Assembly: GCF_008710155.1 (NCBI RefSeq) | Contig: NZ_VYPZ01000006.1 | Coordinates: 124,001-188,000 of the forward strand | Source: Sphingobium limneticum | GTDB taxonomy: Bacteria; Pseudomonadota; Alphaproteobacteria; Sphingomonadales; Sphingomonadaceae | Direction of reading: 5' to 3' | Length of the DNA: 64,000 nt | In this document: one piece after another, positions 20,018 to 29,264 of the stretch | Numbering within the stretch: position 1 is the first letter of the stretch | How the letters are laid out: each line of letters starts with the position of its first letter | Translations under genes and position numbers: made by a program | Notes under the pieces: model-generated | Databases searched by the model: none | Seen by the model: only the letters and a program-made list of their open reading frames with translations | What the model was told of the DNA's origin: nothing

Positions 20018-20404
20018 TTAAGCGCCTTCCCCCTCGAACGCCGCGATGATCGGGCACGGCCCTTCCTCGCTCGCATGACATTGCCGCGCCAGCCGGGTGA
20101 GCGCACTACGCGCCGCCTGCAATTCCGCGATCTTCTGGTCCAGCGCCGCGATCCGTTCCGCCGCCAGCACGCGCGCCCGCGCCCTGTCCTGCCCCGCATC
20201 CAGCCGTAGTAATTCGCCGATCTGCTCCAGCGTGAAGCCCGCCGCCTGCGCAGAGCGGATGAAGGCCAACCGCCGTGCGTCGCCCGCGCTATAGCGGCGG
20301 ATGCCCGTCCCCCGCGCCGGCGTGTCGAGCAGCCCGCGCCGCTGATAATAGCGCACCGTTTCCACCCCGACGCCGCCGGCCTGCGCCAGCGCGGAAATCG
20401 TCAT
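20018..20404 (-). CDS. MerR-family transcriptional regulator
   Basis: About 128 residues. Winged helix-turn-helix at residues 1-70 (VETVRYYQRRGLL, GIRRYSAGDARRLAFI), then a dimerisation coiled coil and a C-terminal CHASEEGPCPII (C109, C117). Aligned by eye to mercury MerR, these match C117 and C126, but the third metal ligand (C82, in DGTHCEE) is replaced by AGQDRAR. So a two-cysteine site remains, and mercury sensing of the classical kind is unlikely. The start could also be ATG 20410 (MSMTIS). It is divergent from the glutaredoxin-MauE gene and shares with it a MerR-type promoter. Confidence 0.9.
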   Translation of the reverse strand: MTISALAQAGGVGVETVRYYQRRGLLDTPARGTGIRRYSAGDARRLAFIRSAQAAGFTLEQIGELLRLDAGQDRARARVLAAERIAALDQKIAELQAARSALTRLARQCHASEEGPCPIIAAFEGEGA

Positions 20405-20413
20405 GCTCATCTC

Positions 20414-20445
20414 TTGACTCCGGACCATGGTACGGACCCTATATG
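20414..20445 (+). promoter_or_regulatory. MerR-type promoter/operator for the glutaredoxin-MauE gene
   Basis: -35 TTGACT (20414-20419) and -10 TATATG (20440-20445), or CTATAT one base earlier, leave a 20- or 19-bp spacer, the over-long spacing typical of MerR-activated promoters. Centred in it is the dyad TCCGGACCA|TGGTACGGA (20419-20436), 9-bp arms with one mismatch. It lies 9-15 bp from the merR start, so merR may autoregulate. Confidence 0.8.
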
Positions 20446-20478
20446 GGCTGCATCCAATCAACCGGCAAGGATGCCCCG

Positions 20479-21228
20479 ATGACCAGCCCCGCTCCAAAAA
20501 GCGCCAGCCTCTACCGCATGGTGATGCCCGGCCACACCTGCCCCTTCGGCGTCAAGGCGCGCTGGTTGCTCAAGCGCCATGGTTATGAAGTCGACGATCA
20601 TTGGCTGACGACGCGCGCGGAAACCGACGCGTTCAAGGCGCAGCATGACGTGAAGACCACGCCGCAAATCTTCATCGACGGGCATTGGATCGGCGGGCAT
20701 GACGATCTGCGCCGCCACCTCGGCCTGAAGGTCAAGGATCCCAAGGCCACCAGCTATGTGCCGGTGCTGGCCGTCTTCCTCGTCGCTGCGCTGCTGGCGC
20801 TGGGCGTCAACTGGCTGACCTTCCTGCCGCTTGTTTCCTTCATCACGCTGGAGCGGTTCGTGGCGATCGCGATGATGCTGCTCGCCATGCTGAAATTGCA
20901 GGATGTGGATCGGTTCGCGACCATGTTCCTGAACTACGATCTGCTCGCCCGCCGCCTGCCACCCTATGGCCTGGCCTATCCTTTCCTGGAACTCGGCGCG
21001 GGCCTGTTGATGCTGACGCGGGCGCTCGACTGGCTCTCCATCCCGGTCGCCCTGTTCATCGGCGGCATCGGCGCCGTATCGGTGTTCAAGGCGGTCTATA
21101 TCGAAAAGCGCGAAATCAAATGCGCCTGCGTCGGCGGCAACAGCAATGTGCCACTGGGCTTCGTGTCGCTGACCGAAAATGTGATGATGGTCGCGATGGC
21201 CCTGTGGATGCTCGTCGGCGTTCACTAA
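20479..21228 (+). CDS. Glutaredoxin domain fused to MauE/DoxX-like membrane domain
   Basis: About 249 residues. Residues 1-85 are a glutaredoxin fold: active site CPFG (C21, second cysteine absent, so monothiol), cis-proline motif TTPQIFIDG and GGHDDLRRHLG. The rest has four to five transmembrane helices of the MauE/DoxX type (from YVPVLAVFLVAALLALGVNW), with a cysteine pair in KCACVGGNSNVPLGF and a final helix. Predicted inner-membrane thiol-redox protein. AAGGA lies 7 nt before ATG 20479. Expression is probably set by the divergent MerR regulator through the dyad at 20419-20436. Partner unknown. Confidence 0.8.
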   Translation: MTSPAPKSASLYRMVMPGHTCPFGVKARWLLKRHGYEVDDHWLTTRAETDAFKAQHDVKTTPQIFIDGHWIGGHDDLRRHLGLKVKDPKATSYVPVLAVFLVAALLALGVNWLTFLPLVSFITLERFVAIAMMLLAMLKLQDVDRFATMFLNYDLLARRLPPYGLAYPFLELGAGLLMLTRALDWLSIPVALFIGGIGAVSVFKAVYIEKREIKCACVGGNSNVPLGFVSLTENVMMVAMALWMLVGVH

Positions 21229-21240
21229 ACCAGACCACAT

Positions 21241-21314
21241 CCGTTCGCTTCGAGCGAAGTCGAGAAGCGGCCAGCACAGCGCTTCCTGTTTCTCGATAGG
21301 CTCGAAACGAACGG
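21241..21314. repeat. Dispersed inverted repeat CCGTTCG...CGAACGG (copy 1)
   Basis: Begins CCGTTCGCTTCGAGCGAAGT and ends CGAACGG, with internal CGAGAAGC and TTTCTCG. The first 29 bases are identical to those at 48440-48468. It lies between two convergent genes and may fold as a transcription-ending hairpin. Confidence 0.75.
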
Positions 21315-21321
21315 AGGTTGG

Positions 21322-22938
21322 TTAATCCCCATCCCGCCCATAGACATCGGGAAGGAACTGCACTCCGGTCGCGGTCGGCACGGCGGTCAGATAGGTCAGG
21401 AACACCGGCACCGGCTGGGGCAGCGGCTCATGCTGTTCCGGCGCATCGCTGTCGGTCGTGGGCGTCCTGCCGAAGAACCAGCGGCCCAGCCGTTGCGCAT
21501 CCTCCAGCCGGACACAGCCATTGCTGTAATGGCGGTCCTCCTTGGCGAACAGGTCGCGCTGCGGCGTGTCGTGCAGATAGATGCCCAGGTCATTGGGGAA
21601 CATGAACTTGATCCGCCCCATCGCGTTGCTGCCACCGGGCAATTGCCGCACCCGCACTTCGCTCTGTCCACTGGCCACCGCCCGCCAGTCGATCGCGCTC
21701 TGCGCCAGCGGCGCGGCATCGTTGGTCCAATCGGTCAGCGCCTCGTACCGCATTCCCTTGAGCGACCCGCCCGCCAATATCTTGGGCGCGACCTTGCGCT
21801 CCACCAGATCGGTCGGGATGTTCCAATAGGGGTTCAGCGTCGCATAGCGGATCATCCCCGCCATCAACGGCGTCGGCGATTCCTTGGCGCCGGCGACCAC
21901 CTTCATCGTCCCGTCCATCGCGCCCTTGCTGTAATAATAAAGCCGGGCGGACGCTGCATCCACCACCACATGGCGCGTCCATGATCCGGGCAGCAACCGC
22001 GCCCGCTCCATATTGAGCGCCAGCAGATGCTCGTAACGCGCCGGCCCGTCGTTGAGCGCGCCGATCGTCATCGCCCCGGCCACACCATCGGGCTTCAGCC
22101 CATGGTCGGTCTGGAACGCCTTCACCTTCGCCACCAGCGCCTTGTCATAGGCGACCCCGTCGCTCAGCCCCATCCGATGGCGCAGCAGCGCGATTTCCGG
22201 CACCTTCCCGCCGGGGCGCAGCTTCACGTCCGGCGGAATCTGCACGGCAGGAAGCCCGCCCCATTTATCCATATAGCCCGCCCGCGCCGCGCGCAGCCGC
22301 ATGTAGAGTGGGCTCATCCAGCCGGCGGACTGGATATAGTCGGTCAACGACGGCGCGAAGGACGCGGCGCGCACGATATCGGCCGGGCCGGGTGGCTTGG
22401 TGTCCAGTTCCGCGTCCAGATAGCGGATCTTCACGCCACGGGCCGGGCGGCGCATGTCGGCGACCAGATCGGCAAAGGCGCGCGATAGCGCCAGATCGGC
22501 GCGGGCCAGCGCCTTGGGCGTTCCCTCGCTATCCGCCGCCTCGATCAATTTCTCCAGATCGCGCCCGCCATAGCTGCGCGGGTTGAGGCCGTCGGCATCG
22601 CTCTGCGCGATCAGCGCCAGCAGTGCGTCCGCCTGCGGGCCGATACGATCCTTTTCCACCCAGAGCGGCCAATAGCCACGCGGGGCGTAGAAATCCTTAT
22701 ATTTGCCGCTAACCGCCGCGCGAATTTCGGCGGCTACGCTTGATCTGGCGGCGTCGGCAGCAGCTTTGCCCTGCGCCAATGCAACGGGTGCAGGCGCGAC
22801 GGCTATGACCAGCAAGCCAGCGATCAGCGCGGCGGGGAGCGAGTGGGCGCGACAGAGTCGCCGCGCCCGCAAAGCTGCGTGGATCAGCCGCGTTCTCCCC
22901 GACGCGACGGCGCCGGCGGCGGGGGTGGCGGCGGGCAT
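21322..22938 (-). CDS. L,D-transpeptidase, YcbB/LdtD type
   Basis: Periplasmic L,D-transpeptidase forming 3-3 peptidoglycan cross-links. Up to 538 residues: a signal/anchor segment (LPAALIAGLLVIAVAPAPVALAQG), an alpha-helical scaffold region, a peptidoglycan-binding domain (KVKAFQTDHGLKPDGVAGAMTIGALND) and a YkuD catalytic domain with HYSNGCVRLEDAQRL (catalytic Cys in SNGCVR) and IYLHDTP upstream. The ATG at 22938 overlaps the end of the upstream lipoprotein gene by 55 bp; a TTG just before RARRLCRAHS would give a tidier signal peptide, so the start is uncertain. Confidence 0.9.
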   Translation of the reverse strand: MPAATPAAGAVASGRTRLIHAALRARRLCRAHSLPAALIAGLLVIAVAPAPVALAQGKAAADAARSSVAAEIRAAVSGKYKDFYAPRGYWPLWVEKDRIGPQADALLALIAQSDADGLNPRSYGGRDLEKLIEAADSEGTPKALARADLALSRAFADLVADMRRPARGVKIRYLDAELDTKPPGPADIVRAASFAPSLTDYIQSAGWMSPLYMRLRAARAGYMDKWGGLPAVQIPPDVKLRPGGKVPEIALLRHRMGLSDGVAYDKALVAKVKAFQTDHGLKPDGVAGAMTIGALNDGPARYEHLLALNMERARLLPGSWTRHVVVDAASARLYYYSKGAMDGTMKVVAGAKESPTPLMAGMIRYATLNPYWNIPTDLVERKVAPKILAGGSLKGMRYEALTDWTNDAAPLAQSAIDWRAVASGQSEVRVRQLPGGSNAMGRIKFMFPNDLGIYLHDTPQRDLFAKEDRHYSNGCVRLEDAQRLGRWFFGRTPTTDSDAPEQHEPLPQPVPVFLTYLTAVPTATGVQFLPDVYGRDGD

Positions 22939-23141
22939 GGCGGACCCTGAACCGCGTGATAGATGCCATCGGCGGTGTAATAGCCATCGACATAGCCGTC
23001 ACCGTCGCGGTCGGCCGCGACCGTACCGGCGATGGCACCGGGGCCGACGGGCGGTGCGGACGTCACCGGCGCTTCATTTTTGGAGCAGGCGCTCAGGGCG
23101 AGAAGCCCGCCAGCGGCCAAAGCCAGATATTTATACTGCAT
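22884..23141 (-). CDS. Small lipoprotein with EF-hand-like loop
   Basis: 85 residues. Signal peptide with a lipobox LSAC (cysteine at 19), then a short mature part with AADRDGDGYVDG, a calcium-loop-like D-x-D-x-D-G motif, and a proline-rich tail (CPPPPPPPAPSRRGERG). Probably an outer- or inner-membrane lipoprotein. It overlaps the annotated start of the L,D-transpeptidase gene downstream, suggesting co-translation or a later transpeptidase start. No family recognised with certainty. Confidence 0.65.
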   Translation of the reverse strand: MQYKYLALAAGGLLALSACSKNEAPVTSAPPVGPGAIAGTVAADRDGDGYVDGYYTADGIYHAVQGPPCPPPPPPPAPSRRGERG

Positions 23142-23295
23142 ATAAACTCCCTGTACGCCGGGGGCGGCAAAGCCGTCCTGCGCCGTTAGACATCTCGCCG
23201 CGACCCATGCGGCTCGACGCTAACGTTCCAGGGAGAGATTCAATCCATTACCGTATCGAAATGACGGCGAACGGTGGCGCAACAGCGCCAGTCCG

Positions 23296-24174
23296 TTATG
23301 CGACCACCCATTGGGCCGACGGGATGCCCTGCGCATAGAGCAGCACCGACAGGTCGCCATGGACGATCTCCGCCGCCGCCGCCTCACGGGTCTTGGGCTT
23401 GGCATGATAGGCGACGCCCAGCCCTGCACCCTGTATCATCGGAATATCATTGGCGCCGTCGCCCACCGCCAGCGTCAACGCCCGGTCGATGCCATCGGCG
23501 ATTGCCGCCTCCAATTCGGTCCGCTTGCGCGCGGCGTCCACGATCGGCGTGGTCACGGTGCCCAGCAAGGCGCCATCGGCGATCTCCAGCACGTTGGCGA
23601 CATGCACGTCGAAACCGATTTCCTCGGCCACCGGTCCGGTGAAGCGCGTAAAGCCGCCCGATACCAGCAACGTCCGTGCGCCGCGCGCCTTCATCGTGCG
23701 GACCAGCGCCTTGGCCCCGCCCATGATGACGACACGCTCGGTGCGGCACTGGTCGATCGCGCTGTCGGGCAGCCCTTTGAGCAGCGCGACCCGGCCATGC
23801 AACGCGCCCTCGAAATCCAGCTCGCCGCGCATCGCCCGTTCGGTAATCTCGGCAATCTGCGGCTTGATCCCGGCATAGTCGGCCAGTTCGTCGATGCACT
23901 CGACGGTGATCATGGTGGAGTCCATGTCCGCGATCAGCAGTGCCTTTTCGCGCCCTTCGACCGGCTGGACGATGACATCCACCTTGTCGCCCACGCCGGT
24001 CAGCGCCGCGCGGGCCGCGACCGGATCGAGCGCGAAGAAGATATCGGCTGCCTTGTCCTGATCCAGCCATGCGACATCGCCCGGCTGGCAGCCTGCATCG
24101 CGCAGCCGATCGACCGCCAGCGCAATATCCCCCTGCCCGATCGAGCCACTTGCCACTAAGGTCGCGACGAACAT
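23296..24174 (-). CDS. serB: Phosphoserine phosphatase
   Basis: HAD-family enzyme that dephosphorylates phosphoserine, the last step of serine synthesis. About 292 residues. HAD motif I is [11 protein letters not shown], the substrate cap holds [11 protein letters not shown], motif II is [10 protein letters not shown], and motifs III/IV appear as AARKRTEL and [20 protein letters not shown] chose ATG 24174 ([11 protein letters not shown]). This start codon shares the CATG tetramer at 24172-24175 with the miaA start on the other strand, so the two genes have no intergenic spacer. Confidence 0.95.
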   Translation of the reverse strand: MFVATLVASGSIGQGDIALAVDRLRDAGCQPGDVAWLDQDKAADIFFALDPVAARAALTGVGDKVDVIVQPVEGREKALLIADMDSTMITVECIDELADYAGIKPQIAEITERAMRGELDFEGALHGRVALLKGLPDSAIDQCRTERVVIMGGAKALVRTMKARGARTLLVSGGFTRFTGPVAEEIGFDVHVANVLEIADGALLGTVTTPIVDAARKRTELEAAIADGIDRALTLAVGDGANDIPMIQGAGLGVAYHAKPKTREAAAAEIVHGDLSVLLYAQGIPSAQWVVA

Positions 24175-25117
24175 GCTACACTCCGAACCAGAAACCGGCG
24201 AATCTCGCCCACGGGTCGCGCTTATTGCCGGGCCGACCGCCAGCGGCAAGAGCGCGCTGGCCATCGCTCTCGCCAAAGCGACCGGCGGCATCGTCATCAA
24301 TGCCGACGCCAGCCAGGTCTATGCCGACCTGACGATCCTGTCCGCCCGTCCCTCTCCGGAGGAAATGGGCGGCGTCCCCCATCGCCTGTTTGGCCATATC
24401 GATGGCGCGGAGGCCTGCACCGCGCCACGCTGGGCAGCCGAGGCGAAGGCGGAAATCGCCGCCGCCCATGGCGCGGGGACACTGCCCGTGCTGGTCGGCG
24501 GCACCGGCCTTTATATCCGCACCCTGCTGGATGGCATCGCGCCGGTGCCGGAAATCGACCCGGACATTCGCGCCACCGTCCGTGCCCTGCCCGTGGCGCA
24601 GGCGCACGAGGCCCTGTCCCGCGAAGACCCCGAAGCCGCCGCCCGCCTCGCCCCGGCCGACACCACCCGCGTCGCCCGCGCGCTGGAGGTCGTGCGATCG
24701 ACCGGCAAACCGCTCAAGATATGGCAGCAGTATAAGGAAGGCGGCATCGCCGATCGGATCACCCTCGCCCCGATGATCCTGCGCCCGCCGCGCGACTGGC
24801 TGATTGAGCGGTGCGACCGCCGCTTCGCCCAGATGGTCGAGGCCGGCGCGATCGAGGAAGTCGAGGCGCTTCTGACCCGCAACTTAAACCCCGACCTGCC
24901 GGTCATGCGCGCCATCGGGGTGCCGGATATCGCCGCCTATCTGCGCGGAGACAGCGAGTTGGACAGCGCTATTGCGGCAGGAAGCCTGGCCACCCGCCAA
25001 TATGCCAAGCGCCAATATACATGGTTCACCAACCAGCCTCCGCCCGGCTGGCCGCGCGAAGAACGCGCAATTAATGATAAGATCATCGGCAAATTAGCAA
25101 CTAAATTACAACATTAG
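24173..25117 (+). CDS. miaA: tRNA dimethylallyltransferase
   Basis: Adds a dimethylallyl group to A37 of tRNAs reading UNN codons. 314 residues. Walker-type P-loop [13 protein letters not shown] near residue 20, [23 protein letters not shown] and the [11 protein letters not shown] segment are the family's hallmarks. The ATG at 24173 overlaps the serB start on the opposite strand; no alternative start is visible, so its promoter must lie within serB. It ends 112 bp before ilvB, with a candidate ilvB promoter in between. Confidence 0.96.
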   Translation: MLHSEPETGESRPRVALIAGPTASGKSALAIALAKATGGIVINADASQVYADLTILSARPSPEEMGGVPHRLFGHIDGAEACTAPRWAAEAKAEIAAAHGAGTLPVLVGGTGLYIRTLLDGIAPVPEIDPDIRATVRALPVAQAHEALSREDPEAAARLAPADTTRVARALEVVRSTGKPLKIWQQYKEGGIADRITLAPMILRPPRDWLIERCDRRFAQMVEAGAIEEVEALLTRNLNPDLPVMRAIGVPDIAAYLRGDSELDSAIAAGSLATRQYAKRQYTWFTNQPPPGWPREERAINDKIIGKLATKLQH

Positions 25118-25120
25118 CGC

Positions 25121-25149
25121 TTGACCCGTCATTTTCTGTCCACTAGAGG
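25121..25149 (+). promoter_or_regulatory. Candidate sigma-70 promoter for the ilvB operon
   Basis: TTGACC (25121-25126), a 17-bp spacer, then TAGAGG (25144-25149), about 80 bp upstream of the ilvB GTG. The leader between shows no Leu/Val/Ile-rich small ORF, unlike leuA. Confidence 0.5.
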
Positions 25150-25229
25150 CAGGCGCCTTGCCATTAAAGGCATGCGGGCGCAAAGCACGCCCGTATCGAG
25201 AGAATTTCATCAAACGGAGGAGTATCATC

Positions 25230-26981
25230 GTGGCCGAAAAGAGCGGCGCGGACATATTGGTTCAATGCCTGGTCGATCTGGGCGTCGAAGTCGTGTTCGG
25301 CTATCCGGGTGGCGCGGTGCTACCCATTTATGATGCGCTCTATAATCACCCCACGATCAAGCATGTGCTAGTCCGCCACGAACAGGGCGCGACCCACATG
25401 GCGGAGGGCTATGCCCGCTCCACCGGCAAGCCCGGCGTCGTTCTGGTCACGTCCGGTCCGGGCGCGACCAATGCCGTCACCGGCATCACCGACGCGCTGA
25501 TGGATTCGATCCCGATGGTCGTCATCACGGGGCAGGTGCCCACGCAGCTGATCGGCACGGACGCGTTCCAGGAAGCCGACACGATCGGCATCACGCGCCA
25601 CTGCACCAAGCATAATTATCTGGTGAAGTCGCCGGCCAAGCTGGCCGAGGTCGTGCACGAAGCCTTCCATATCGCCACTACCGGCCGTCCCGGTCCGGTC
25701 GTCGTCGATATTCCGAAGAACGTCCAGATCGCGACCGCGCCCTATGCCAGGCCGGAACTGAAGGTCCATGCCAGCTATCACCCGCAGACCAAGGCGGATG
25801 CGGCAGGCATCGACGCAGCCGTGGAAATGCTGGCCGCGGCCGAGCGCCCGATCCTCTATACCGGCGGCGGCGTCATCAACTCTGGTCCGCAGGCGGCTGC
25901 GCTGCTGCGCGAACTGGCGGCGCTGACCGGCGCGCCCGTCACCTCGACCCTGATGGGGCTGGGCGCTTTCCCGGCGTCGTCCGACCAGTGGCTGGGCATG
26001 CTGGGCATGCACGGCACCTATGAAGCAAACTGGGCCATGAACCAGGCGGATCTGGTGCTGTGCGTCGGCGCCCGTTTCGACGATCGCGTGACCGGTCGGC
26101 TCGACGCCTTCGCGCCCAACAGCCGCAAGATCCATATCGATATCGACCGCAGCTCGATCAACAAGATCGTCGATGTCGACGTCGCCATCGTGGCCGATGT
26201 CGGCAGCGCGCTGGACGACATCATCGCCCTGTGGAAGCAGCGCAATCACCAGAAGGTCGACCTGACCGAATGGTGGTCGCGGATTGCCGGCTGGCGCGCG
26301 CGCAAGAGCCTGGACTATGCCGAAAACGGCGTCGAGATCATGCCCCAGCGTGCGATCGCCGACCTTTATTCGGCGACCAAGGCGACCGGCAAGGATGTCA
26401 TCATCACGACCGAAGTGGGTCAGCACCAGATGTGGGCGGCCCAGCATTTCGGCTTCGACGCGCCCAACAAGTGGCTGACGTCCGGCGGCCTTGGCACCAT
26501 GGGCTATGGCTTCCCCGCCGCCATCGGCGCGCAGATGGGCAATCCCGACAGCCTGTGCATCTGCATCGCAGGCGACGCCTCGGTCCAGATGAACATTCAG
26601 GAACTGGGCACCGCCAGCCAGTATCGCCTGCCGGTGAAACTGTTCATCCTGAACAATGAATATATGGGCATGGTCCGCCAGTGGCAGGAACTCACCTATG
26701 AAAGCCGCTATTCCAACAGCTATTCGGACAGCCTGCCCGACTTCGTGAAGCTGGGCGAAGCCTATGGCTGGACCGGCATCCGTATCGAGGGGCCGGCCGA
26801 TCTGGAAGCCGGCATCCGCCAGATGCTGGAAACCGACGGCCCCGTGATCGTCGATTGCCGCGTGGCCAAGATGTCGAACTGCTTCCCGATGATCCCATCG
26901 GGCGCGGCGCATACCGACATGCTGCTCGACCCCAGCCAGGTGGAGGGCGTGATGTCCGACGAGGCAAAGGCTCTGGTCTGA
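25230..26981 (+). CDS. ilvB: Acetolactate synthase large (catalytic) subunit
   Basis: ThDP/FAD enzyme making acetolactate or acetohydroxybutyrate, the first common step of valine, leucine and isoleucine synthesis. About 583 residues. Catalytic Glu in VRHEQGATHMAEG; ThDP motif IAGDASVQMNIQELGTA...ILNN; FAD/substrate region GMHGTYEANWAMNQADL. I chose GTG 25230 (VAEKSGADILVQ), which has GGAGGAG at 25216-25222; the in-frame ATG at 25158 would add 24 unconserved residues. First gene of ilvB-orf-ilvN. Confidence 0.96.
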   Translation: MAEKSGADILVQCLVDLGVEVVFGYPGGAVLPIYDALYNHPTIKHVLVRHEQGATHMAEGYARSTGKPGVVLVTSGPGATNAVTGITDALMDSIPMVVITGQVPTQLIGTDAFQEADTIGITRHCTKHNYLVKSPAKLAEVVHEAFHIATTGRPGPVVVDIPKNVQIATAPYARPELKVHASYHPQTKADAAGIDAAVEMLAAAERPILYTGGGVINSGPQAAALLRELAALTGAPVTSTLMGLGAFPASSDQWLGMLGMHGTYEANWAMNQADLVLCVGARFDDRVTGRLDAFAPNSRKIHIDIDRSSINKIVDVDVAIVADVGSALDDIIALWKQRNHQKVDLTEWWSRIAGWRARKSLDYAENGVEIMPQRAIADLYSATKATGKDVIITTEVGQHQMWAAQHFGFDAPNKWLTSGGLGTMGYGFPAAIGAQMGNPDSLCICIAGDASVQMNIQELGTASQYRLPVKLFILNNEYMGMVRQWQELTYESRYSNSYSDSLPDFVKLGEAYGWTGIRIEGPADLEAGIRQMLETDGPVIVDCRVAKMSNCFPMIPSGAAHTDMLLDPSQVEGVMSDEAKALV

Positions 26982-26991
26982 AGGTGACGCT

Positions 26992-27366
26992 GTGACCCAG
27001 CATCTGAAATTGCGCATTCATGTGACGGAGCCGTGGGATTTCGAGAGAATCGCCGGCACCGCCGACCTCAATGGCTGGACCATCGACCATGTCGACCCGG
27101 AAAATGAGGAATGGGAAGTGCATCTGGATGCCGGGTTCGACTTTAACGATCGGCATATCGGCACCCTGCTGGTCAGCCCTCGTTATGTCGGAGAACAGCT
27201 CAGCCGCATGTTCGACGCTGTGGCGGGCTTCCCCGTCCGCCTCGCCCATCGCCAGGACGGCGGCTGGCACTTCGCCTTCGCCGCCATGATTTCGCAGCGC
27301 CACGACAAGACCGATGAAGACGGCCATGACGGGCACGAAGATACGGATAACGGGACGACCATCTGA
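26992..27366 (+). CDS. Uncharacterised protein between acetolactate synthase subunits
   Basis: 124 residues from a GTG start 10 bp after ilvB; its TGA overlaps the ilvN ATG (TGATG). I do not recognise a family. The N-terminus is beta-rich (LKLRIHVTEPWDF), followed by GWTIDHVDPENEEWEVHLD and SPRYVGEQLSRMFDAVAGF. The tail is rich in Asp/His/Glu (DEDGHDGHEDTDNG), which might bind metal. The tight coupling on both sides means it is co-expressed with both enzyme subunits and is likely linked to their function or dosage, but that is inference. Confidence 0.75.
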   Translation: MTQHLKLRIHVTEPWDFERIAGTADLNGWTIDHVDPENEEWEVHLDAGFDFNDRHIGTLLVSPRYVGEQLSRMFDAVAGFPVRLAHRQDGGWHFAFAAMISQRHDKTDEDGHDGHEDTDNGTTI

Positions 27367-27881
27367 TGCATATTCAGGAAGAACTCAGCCAGCGGCACGT
27401 CCTGTCGCTGACCGTTTCGAACGAGGCGGGCATATTGGCGCGCATCGCGGGCCTGTTCACCGCGCGCGGCTATAATATCGACAGCCTGACCGTGGCGGAC
27501 ATCACGCAGGACCATGGCGTCAGCCGCATCACCATCGTCACCAACGGCCCGCCCAAGGTGATCGATCAGATCATAGCCCAGCTCGACCGGCTGGTGCCCG
27601 TTCACAAGGTGACCGACCTGACCGAAAACGGCCCCTTCGTGGAGCGCGAACTGGCGCTGGTGAAGGTTGCCGGCACGGGCGAGGACCGGATCGAGGCGCT
27701 GCGCCTGGCCGACGTGTTTCGCGCCAAGGTGGTCGATACGACGATCGAAAGCTTCATCTTCGAAATCACCGGCACGACCGACAAGATCGACAATTTCGTC
27801 GGCCTGATGCGCCAGATCGGCCTGGTCGAAGTCGGCCGCACCGGCGTCGTCGGCCTGATCCGCGGCAAGGACGCGAATTAA
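27366..27881 (+). CDS. ilvN: Acetolactate synthase small (regulatory) subunit
   Basis: Regulatory subunit that activates the large subunit and gives valine feedback inhibition. 171 residues: N-terminal ACT domain (HVLSLTVSNEAGILARIAGLF, GYNIDSLTVADITQDHGVSRIT) and a C-terminal domain (RVIDTTIESFIFE-type block VVDTTIESFIFEITGT). The ATG overlaps the stop of the small gene upstream. A run of palindromic repeats separates it from ilvC, so ilvC may be transcribed partly on its own. Confidence 0.95.
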   Translation: MHIQEELSQRHVLSLTVSNEAGILARIAGLFTARGYNIDSLTVADITQDHGVSRITIVTNGPPKVIDQIIAQLDRLVPVHKVTDLTENGPFVERELALVKVAGTGEDRIEALRLADVFRAKVVDTTIESFIFEITGTTDKIDNFVGLMRQIGLVEVGRTGVVGLIRGKDAN

Positions 27882-27884
27882 TTT

Positions 27885-29093
<1,209 letters not shown>

Positions 29094-29110
29094 CGGCCAC
29101 GGATCGGCCG

Positions 29111-29136
29111 TCACCCCGGCGAAGGCCGGGGTCCAG
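29111..29136. repeat. Dispersed CCGG-type palindrome
   Basis: TCACCCCGGCGAAGGCCGGG followed by GTCCAG; the same core occurs at 36806-36831 and, as an inverted pair, at 60507-60572. CCCCGGC pairs with GCCGGGG around GAAG. It lies 18 bp after ilvC. Confidence 0.75.
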
Positions 29137-29164
29137 AGCGGCTGATGCCGGACCTTCAATCAGG

Positions 29165-29190
29165 CCGGAAACGGAACGAACCGTTTCCGG
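29165..29190. repeat. Perfect 10-bp hairpin downstream of ilvC
   Basis: CCGGAAACGG (29165-29174), loop AACGAA, CCGTTTCCGG (29181-29190), with no T-run. May be an RNA-stabilising hairpin or operator; no further evidence. Confidence 0.5.
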
Positions 29191-29210
29191 TTACGGCTCT
29201 GGAACAATTA

Positions 29211-29240
29211 AGGGGCGCAGCATATTCTTGCTGCGCCCCT
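29211..29240 (+). terminator. Terminator between ilvC and yceI
   Basis: AGGGGCGCAG (29211-29220), 10-nt loop, CTGCGCCCCT (29231-29240), then TGACCGTTTT. Perfect 10-bp stem; the T-run is short and displaced, so efficiency is uncertain. Confidence 0.75.
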
Positions 29241-29264
29241 TGACCGTTTTCGGAGTCTTTTTTC

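Noticed and set aside
25171-25229. Possible leader peptide for ilvB (ATG at 25171)
   Set aside because: The frame lacks runs of Leu, Val or Ile codons and reads on past the ilvB start, so it does not look like an attenuator.
29210-29240. GGAAC motif as a general-stress (EcfG-type) promoter before yceI
   Set aside because: No CGTT at the expected 16-17 bp spacing; the region is better explained by the terminator hairpin.
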